A stretch of 19,685 nucleotides of DNA. Source: F23-B02 sp963620985. GTDB lineage: Bacteria > Bacillota > Clostridia > Oscillospirales > Oscillospiraceae. Under the pieces are notes generated by a model. That model saw only the letters and a program-made list of their open reading frames with translations. It did no database searches and was not told where the DNA came from. A program made the translations under genes and the position numbers. This document shows, in pieces, positions 15,486-19,685 of the stretch (position 1 is its first letter; the number at the start of each line of letters is the position of its first letter). Location of the stretch: contig CAVFCI010000035.1 in the NCBI GenBank assembly GCA_963620985.1, positions 1-19,685 of the forward strand, read 5' to 3'.

Positions 15486-15520
15486 AGTGTGCAAAAAAGT
15501 CACAGACTTTTTTGCACACT
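15486..15520. repeat. 35-bp palindromic repeat, copy B
   Basis: Exact second copy of 15268-15302, with the same 16-bp stem and ACA loop. It lies 53 bases beyond the stop codon of the substrate-binding protein gene, in the direction of transcription. Confidence 0.9.
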
Positions 15521-15522
15521 GA

Positions 15523-15547
15523 GGGGCAGAAGCAAAGCTTCTGCCCC
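15523..15547 (-). terminator. GC-rich hairpin after the binding-protein gene (attenuator or mRNA 3' stabiliser)
   Basis: A perfect 11-bp stem, GGGGCAGAAGC (15523-15533) with its complement (15537-15547), has a three-base loop. It starts 26 bases after the SBP stop on the minus strand. There is no T run right after it, so it is more likely a partial terminator or a 3'-end stabiliser than a full stop. Such a hairpin would make the binding protein more abundant than the downstream permease and ATPase. Confidence 0.55.
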
Positions 15548-15572
15548 CAATAAGCCTGTGCTTTTTTAAGTT

Positions 15573-16379
15573 TTACGAATTTGCGGGGGAGGTGTACGGA
15601 GCATCGTACTTCTCGAAGATGGAAGCGATCGTTCCGTCGGACACGAGCTCGGAGAGGATGGAGTTTACCTCCTCAACAAGATCCTCGCTGCCGAAGCTGA
15701 ACGCAAATGCGTAGGGCTCGGTGGTCATTGCCTCGTCGAGGATGACGAGCTTGCTGCCGCTGTCTGCATTGTAGACCTTGACCATGTCGGCGGCGGTCAG
15801 ATCGTCGATTACCCATGCATCGACCTTGCCGCTGGTGAGTGCTGTCTGCGCGTCGCTGTTTGCAGCAAAGGAGCTTACGTCATAGCCGTTTTCCATGCAG
15901 AAGCTCTCTGCGGTGGTGCCGGTCTGAACGGATATCTTCTTGCCCTCAAGGTCAGCCTTGCAGGTGATATCGCTGCCTTCGGTGACAACAATGGCCTGTG
16001 CCGCGAGGCAGTAGGGATCGGTGAAGAGGACGTTCTTCTGGCGCTTCTCGGTGATCGAGATGCCGGACACGCCGACATCGTACTTGCCGGCCTGAACGCC
16101 GGGGAGAACGGAGTCAAAGTCCATCTGGTTGATCTCAAGCTCAACGCCGAGCTTGTCGCATATCAGATTGAGTATCTCTATCTCGATGCCGTCAACGCTG
16201 CCGTCCTCGGAGAGAGATTCAAACGGGGGAAAGTCGGGGCTGGTGGCTATGCTGAGCTTACCGGCGGCCTTTACCTTTTCAAGCGCCGACTCGCTGTCAC
16301 TGCCGCTGTTGCTGCCGCAGCCGGCAAACAGGGCGCATATCATCAATACGGATAAGATAAGAGCAACAGTCTTTTTCAT
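15573..16379 (-). CDS. polar amino-acid ABC transporter, substrate-binding lipoprotein
   Basis: 268 residues. A lipoprotein signal peptide with lipobox LFAG-Cys21 anchors it on the outer face of the membrane. It is a family 3 extracellular solute-binding protein (SBP_bac_3), with GKLSIATSPDFPPFES near the start and GISITEKRQKNVLFTDPY containing Arg113, the residue that normally holds the ligand carboxylate. The start at 16379 is chosen because the ATG overlaps the argH stop as ATGA and the signal peptide then begins as expected. An upstream in-frame start at 16472 would lie inside argH. Coupling to argH suggests an arginine-pathway ligand such as arginine, ornithine or citrulline. Ligand specificity is not readable by eye. 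Confidence 0.93.
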   Translation of the reverse strand: MKKTVALILSVLMICALFAGCGSNSGSDSESALEKVKAAGKLSIATSPDFPPFESLSEDGSVDGIEIEILNLICDKLGVELEINQMDFDSVLPGVQAGKYDVGVSGISITEKRQKNVLFTDPYCLAAQAIVVTEGSDITCKADLEGKKISVQTGTTAESFCMENGYDVSSFAANSDAQTALTSGKVDAWVIDDLTAADMVKVYNADSGSKLVILDEAMTTEPYAFAFSFGSEDLVEEVNSILSELVSDGTIASIFEKYDAPYTSPANS

Positions 16380-17758
16380 GATTCGCAGCTTCCTTTCAGA
16401 ATGTTGTTTACATAGTCTATCTGTTCCTGAAGCCTTGCCGGACCGCCCTCGCTCGTGCGTCTTTTTACGCACTGGACAAGGTCTATGGCCTCGTATACAT
16501 CCGGCTCGAACAGCTCGCTGTAATTTTTGTAGCTTTCAACGGAAAGCTCCTCAAGCACTGTTCCGGCCTTTATGCAGTCTCCGACGATAGAGCCTACTAT
16601 CTTGTAAGCGCTGCGGAAGGGAAGACCCTTCACGACGAGGTAGTCGGCAAGGTCTGTCGCGTTTATAAAGCCCTTCTGCGCGGCTCTGAGCATAGCGTCG
16701 GGCTTTGCCGTCATGGTCTTTATCATGCCGGTCATGACCGGCAGACACATCGAAACCGTGTCGCAGGCATCGAATACGCCCTCCTTGTCCTCCTGCATAT
16801 CCTTGTTGTATGCCATGGGAAGACCCTTGAGCACGGTAAGCATGCCCATGAGGTCACCGTAAACGCGCCCCGTTTTGCCGCGGATGAGCTCGGCCATATC
16901 GGAGTTTTTCTTCTGCGGCATGATAGAGGAGCCGGTCGTGTAGGCGTTCGAGAGCTCGACAAAGCCGAATTCCCAGCTCGTCCAGAGTATGAGCTCCTCG
17001 GAAAGACGCGACAGGTGCATCATGAGTATCGACAGCGCACCGAGCAGCTCAACGCAGAAATCGCGGTCGGAAACTCCGTCGAGCGAGTTCATGCATATGC
17101 CGTCGAAGCCGAGCGCCTCGGCCTCCGAGCGCCTGTCGGTCGGGTAGGTGGTTCCCGCGAGGGCGCAGCAGCCGATGGGGCTCTGATTCATGCGCCGCCT
17201 GCAATCGGAGAGCCTGTCAAGATCGCGCAGCAGCATCATGGCGTAAGCCATAAGATGATGCCCGAAGGTGATCGGCTGCGCTCTCTGCAAATGGGTGTAG
17301 CCGGGCATTATCGCGTCGCCGTATTCCGAGGCTCTTTCGCTCAGCGCCCCGATGAGTTCTTTTATCTGCGACGATATGCCGTCGCACTGTCCGCGCAGGT
17401 ACATTCTCAGGTCGAGCGCGACCTGATCGTTTCTGCTGCGCGCGGTATGCAGCTTTTTGCCGGTATCGCCGAGCCGCTCGGTGAGCACCTGCTCGACGAA
17501 CATGTGTATATCCTCACAGCTGAGGTCAAATTGCAGCCTGCCGGAGTCGAGGTCGTCCAGTATTCCCTGAAGACCGTCTATAAGCGCCTCGGCATCATCG
17601 CTGCCTATGATGCCGGCAGCGCCGAGCATGGCGGCGTGAGCCATGCTGCCGGTGATATCCTGCCTGTAGAGACGGCAGTCAAAGGGAATGGATGAATTGA
17701 AGTCATCCGCCAGACTGTCGGTGCTGCCGTCCGTGCGTCCGGCCCAAAGCTTAGCCAT
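16376..17758 (-). CDS. argH: argininosuccinate lyase
   Basis: 460 residues. It splits argininosuccinate into arginine and fumarate, the last step of arginine synthesis. Fumarase/aspartase superfamily motifs are TARSRNDQVALD (105-116), GYTHLQRAQP (153-162, catalytic His/Thr region) and the signature GSSIMPQKKN (276-285), which holds the catalytic serine loop. Its stop overlaps the binding-protein ATG by four bases. It lies 26 bases after the argG stop. The fumarate it releases could be drained by the fumarase of the leftmost operon, though the two are not co-transcribed. Confidence 0.97.
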   Translation of the reverse strand: MAKLWAGRTDGSTDSLADDFNSSIPFDCRLYRQDITGSMAHAAMLGAAGIIGSDDAEALIDGLQGILDDLDSGRLQFDLSCEDIHMFVEQVLTERLGDTGKKLHTARSRNDQVALDLRMYLRGQCDGISSQIKELIGALSERASEYGDAIMPGYTHLQRAQPITFGHHLMAYAMMLLRDLDRLSDCRRRMNQSPIGCCALAGTTYPTDRRSEAEALGFDGICMNSLDGVSDRDFCVELLGALSILMMHLSRLSEELILWTSWEFGFVELSNAYTTGSSIMPQKKNSDMAELIRGKTGRVYGDLMGMLTVLKGLPMAYNKDMQEDKEGVFDACDTVSMCLPVMTGMIKTMTAKPDAMLRAAQKGFINATDLADYLVVKGLPFRSAYKIVGSIVGDCIKAGTVLEELSVESYKNYSELFEPDVYEAIDLVQCVKRRTSEGGPARLQEQIDYVNNILKGSCES

Positions 17759-17784
17759 GCTCAGTCACTTCCTTGCTCAGCTTA

Positions 17785-19005
17785 TCAAAGCTTGCCCTGC
17801 TCGCGGAGAGCCTCGACCTTGGTCGGCATGCCCCAGAGGTTTATGAAGCCTGCGGCCTGAGCCTGATCGTAGTCGCTCTCGCCGAAGGTGACGAGGCTTT
17901 CACTGTAGAGGGAGTAGGGGCTGGTGGTTCCGGCGGGGATGATGTTGCCCTTGTAGAGCTTGAGCTTTACAGAGCCGGTGACGTACTTGTTCGACTCGTT
18001 TGCAAATGCTATGAGCGCGTCGGTAAGAGCGGAGTACCACTTGCCGTTGTATATCTGGTCTGCCATGACGATGGCGAGCTTTTTCTTCTCATGCAGGGTG
18101 TCCTTATCGACGGTCAGCATCTCAAGCTGCTCATGCGCAAAGTAGAGGATCGTGCCGCCCGGTGTTTCGTATACGCCGCGGTCCTTCATGCCGACGAGGC
18201 GGTTCTCGACTATGTCGATTATGCCGATACCGTTTGCGCCGCCCACTGCGTTGAGCTTTTCGATGATCTTGCTGGCCTTCATCTTCTCGCCGTCAATGGC
18301 TACGGGAACGCCCGCCTCGAAGTCGATTGTGACATAGGCAGGAGCGTCGGGAGCCTGCATCGGGGAAACGCCCATTTCGAGGAAGCCGGGCTTGTCGTAA
18401 TCGGGCTCGTTTGCAGGATCCTCAAGGTCAAGACCCTCGTGGCTCAGATGCCAGAGGTTTTTATCCTTGGAGTAGTTGGTCTCGCGGCTTATCTTCAGAG
18501 GAACGTTATGAGCCTCGGCGTAGTCGATCTCCTCGTCCCTGGACTTTATATCCCACTCACGCCACGGAGCGATGATCTTCATGTCGGGAGCAAAGCGCTT
18601 TATCGCAAGCTCGAAGCGGACCTGATCGTTGCCCTTGCCGGTAGCGCCGTGCACGATGGCATCCGCGCCCTCGGCGATAGCTATCTCGGCCAGCTTCTTG
18701 CCGATGACAGGACGTGCAAATGCCGTGCCGAGCAGATATGTCTCATACTTTGCATCCATCTTCATTGCGGGGATGATGACCTCATCGACCATCTCGTCAA
18801 CAAGATCGGCAACTATGAGCTTGCTTGCGCCGGTCTTTATCGCCTTTTCCTCAAGTCCCTCGAGCTCGTCGGCCTGACCGACGTTGCCCGCGACCGCGAT
18901 GATCTCGGGATCGTTGTAGTTTTCCTTCAGCCAGGGAATGATTATGGAAGTATCAAGACCGCCGGAATATGCCAATACGACTTTCTTTATGTCCTGTTTA
19001 TTCAT
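17785..19005 (-). CDS. argG: argininosuccinate synthase
   Basis: 406 residues. It joins citrulline and aspartate with ATP to make argininosuccinate. The N-terminal PP-loop AYSGGLDTS (12-20) binds ATP, and GATGKGNDQVRFE is the family signature. The start at 19005 is chosen because GGAGG (complement of the CCTCC at 19016-19020) lies ten bases upstream. An in-frame ATG at 19047 falls in the promoter region and adds an implausible N-terminus. First gene of the arginine cluster, directly behind the promoter and putative ArgR site. Confidence 0.97.
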   Translation of the reverse strand: MNKQDIKKVVLAYSGGLDTSIIIPWLKENYNDPEIIAVAGNVGQADELEGLEEKAIKTGASKLIVADLVDEMVDEVIIPAMKMDAKYETYLLGTAFARPVIGKKLAEIAIAEGADAIVHGATGKGNDQVRFELAIKRFAPDMKIIAPWREWDIKSRDEEIDYAEAHNVPLKISRETNYSKDKNLWHLSHEGLDLEDPANEPDYDKPGFLEMGVSPMQAPDAPAYVTIDFEAGVPVAIDGEKMKASKIIEKLNAVGGANGIGIIDIVENRLVGMKDRGVYETPGGTILYFAHEQLEMLTVDKDTLHEKKKLAIVMADQIYNGKWYSALTDALIAFANESNKYVTGSVKLKLYKGNIIPAGTTSPYSLYSESLVTFGESDYDQAQAAGFINLWGMPTKVEALREQGKL

Positions 19006-19021
19006 TATACAAGTGCCTCCT

Positions 19022-19035
19022 TGAATATTTATGCA
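19022..19035. promoter_or_regulatory. putative ArgR operator (ARG box) at the argG transcription start
   Basis: Read on the minus strand, TGCATAAATATTCA matches the ARG box consensus TGAAT-W4-ATTCA at 13 of 14 positions. It lies just downstream of the -10 box, overlapping the predicted start of transcription and leader, where a bound arginine-ArgR hexamer would block initiation. An ATTCA half-site at 19083-19087 may help. No argR gene is in the window, so the assignment rests on the known consensus and the operon's function. Confidence 0.55.
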
Positions 19036-19038
19036 CTC

Positions 19039-19066
19039 ATTATACATCGGAATGCATGAAAGTCAA
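19039..19066 (-). promoter_or_regulatory. promoter of the argG-led arginine operon
   Basis: On the minus strand, TTGACT (complement of 19061-19066) and TATAAT (complement of 19039-19044) are 16 bases apart. Transcription should start near 19032, with a leader of about 27 bases. That leaves no room for a T-box or leader-peptide attenuator. No other convincing promoter or full terminator was seen before 7720, apart from the hairpins at 15268-15547. Confidence 0.75.
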
Positions 19067-19201
19067 GCTTTTTTGCTGCATATATTCATAATTATCGATT
19101 TTAACATATACATGGCCGCACGTCGCCGCCCGTTTGTAAAATACGCACATCAAATAGTCCGCCGTTCACAAAATAAAGCAGAAACAGCGCGGGGAAAGGG
19201 G

Positions 19202-19207
19202 TATAAT
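19202..19207 (+). promoter_or_regulatory. -10 box for the small lipoprotein gene
   Basis: A perfect TATAAT lies 34 bases before the start codon. There is no good TTGACA-like box 16-18 bases upstream (CAGAAA is the closest), so the promoter is weak or needs an activator. The rest of 19067-19241 is a divergent, partly AT-rich spacer in which I see no gene. Confidence 0.45.
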
Positions 19208-19241
19208 ATCACATTATTTTAATGAATAAAGGAGCATAATA

Positions 19242-19559
19242 ATGAAAAAAACCGTCATGGCGGCAGTGCTGTCCGTTATCATTGTATTCAGTCTGTGCGC
19301 ATGCTCATCGGATAAGATAGCTGTACACATAACGTTAAACGACATGGACGGTATTGTGCTTACGGAGATACCGGCCAACAGCGTGAACTTCTCCACGTCC
19401 GGCAATACGATAAGCATCACCATAGAAAAAGACGGAGATTACAGCTTCGCCGTGGAGGACGAGGACGGTCAGGAGCATTCGTTCACGCTCAGATATCAGA
19501 ACGGCGAGGCGAGCCTCATTCACGATGACGAAATTAGCGTCAGCCTAATGGTCGATTAA
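19242..19559 (+). CDS. small lipoprotein of unknown function
   Basis: 105 residues. MKKTVMAAVLSVIIVFSLCAC is a classical lipoprotein signal with a predicted lipid-attached cysteine around position 21, so the mature protein (about 85 residues) sits on the outer membrane face. The mature part is acidic, with alternating polar and hydrophobic residues (VHITLNDMDG, TISITIEKDGDYSFAVEDEDG) that suggest an all-beta fold. I do not recognise the family. GGAG seven bases before the ATG supports the start. It is divergent from argG and followed by a terminator, so it is a single-gene unit. Confidence 0.75.
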   Translation: MKKTVMAAVLSVIIVFSLCACSSDKIAVHITLNDMDGIVLTEIPANSVNFSTSGNTISITIEKDGDYSFAVEDEDGQEHSFTLRYQNGEASLIHDDEISVSLMVD

Positions 19560-19685
19560 GCTGACGGGAGTCGAACCACTGCCGCCTGTCAGCGCCCCTT
19601 TTCGGCGCTTTTCGCCTTTTTCTCTTTGATGGGCGGCAGCCCATCTGCATCGAAGAAAGCCGAAAATCACACGAAAATTGTCAGC
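19545..19685 (-). other. hairpin-rich right edge with a partial minus-strand open frame and a tRNA T-arm-like motif
   Basis: Three structures share this segment. Six-base ends GCTGAC (19560-19565) and GTCAGC (19588-19593) form an inverted repeat, and GTCAGC recurs at the window edge (19680-19685). GATGGGC pairs with GCCCATC (19628-19645) around GGCA. The minus strand reads GGTTCGACTCC, like a tRNA or tmRNA T-arm, but the flanking bases do not form a five-pair stem. One minus frame is open from the window edge to a TAG at 19545-19547 (46 codons, arginine- and lysine-rich, with no visible start). I think it is more likely a repeat or tRNA-derived remnant than a gene. Confidence 0.3.
19591..19620 (+). 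terminator. terminator of the small lipoprotein gene
   Basis: AGCGCC (19591-19596) pairs with GGCGCT (19604-19609) around a seven-base loop, and T-rich sequence follows (TTTCGCCTTTTT). An overlapping GGCG/CGCC pairing offers a second terminator-like fold. It lies 31 bases after the stop codon. Confidence 0.65.

Noticed and set aside
15268..15520. CRISPR array
   Set aside because: There are only two repeat copies, separated by 183 bases of other hairpins. There are no regular 30-40 base spacers and no cas genes.
17773..19059. 428-codon plus-strand open frame opposite argG
   Set aside because: It matches the argG extent almost exactly on the opposite strand and shows no recognisable motif. 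ArgG is certain here.
19560..19593. tRNA or tmRNA gene on the minus strand
   Set aside because: GGTTCGACTCC looks like a T-loop region, but the five-base T-stem does not pair, there is no CCA or acceptor partner, and no D- or anticodon arm precedes it.

Overview
The window looks like chromosomal DNA from an anaerobic, gut-type clostridial Firmicute, with Oscillospirales/Ruminococcaceae-like as the best guess. The reasons are GGAGG-type ribosome binding sites, rather GC-rich coding sequence with heavy use of the ATA isoleucine codon, two-subunit Fe-S fumarase genes, lipoprotein signal peptides of the MKK...C type, and genes packed with 4-17 base overlaps. The genus is an inference. I see no phage, insertion sequence, CRISPR array, rRNA or intact tRNA gene.

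Layout. (1) 1-3480, plus strand: a terminator from an off-window gene overlaps a near-consensus promoter. This drives a four-gene operon: fumarate hydratase alpha and beta, malic enzyme, and a membrane-anchored polysaccharide deacetylase, ending in a bidirectional terminator. The first three enzymes link fumarate, malate and pyruvate. (2) 3462-5594, minus strand: glyA (serine hydroxymethyltransferase) followed by a RarD/EamA-type transporter. (3) 5757-7661, plus strand: two exported or anchored hydrolases, an endonuclease/exonuclease/phosphatase-fold protein and an SGNH/GDSL hydrolase, each followed by a hairpin terminator. (4) 7720-19005, minus strand: a long arginine/carbamoyl-phosphate cluster read in the order argG, argH, amino-acid ABC substrate-binding lipoprotein, permease, ATPase, argF, carA, carB-dapF. 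(5) 19242-19559, plus strand: a small lipoprotein of unknown function, followed by a hairpin-rich segment.

How it fits together. CarAB makes carbamoyl phosphate, ArgF joins it to ornithine to give citrulline, and ArgG and ArgH convert citrulline to arginine. The embedded transporter probably imports arginine, ornithine, citrulline or a related amino acid. The argG promoter (TTGACT-N16-TATAAT) carries a 13/14 match to an ArgR operator at the predicted start of transcription, so the whole block may be one arginine-repressed unit.

Most notable points. First, carB is fused in frame, with no linker, to a complete diaminopimelate epimerase (dapF): 1343 residues joining arginine/pyrimidine and lysine/peptidoglycan enzymes. 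Second, a 334-base gap inside the arginine operon, between the binding protein and the permease, holds about six consecutive hairpins. Two of these are copies of a perfect 35-base palindromic repeat, and a related element sits at the left edge of the window.
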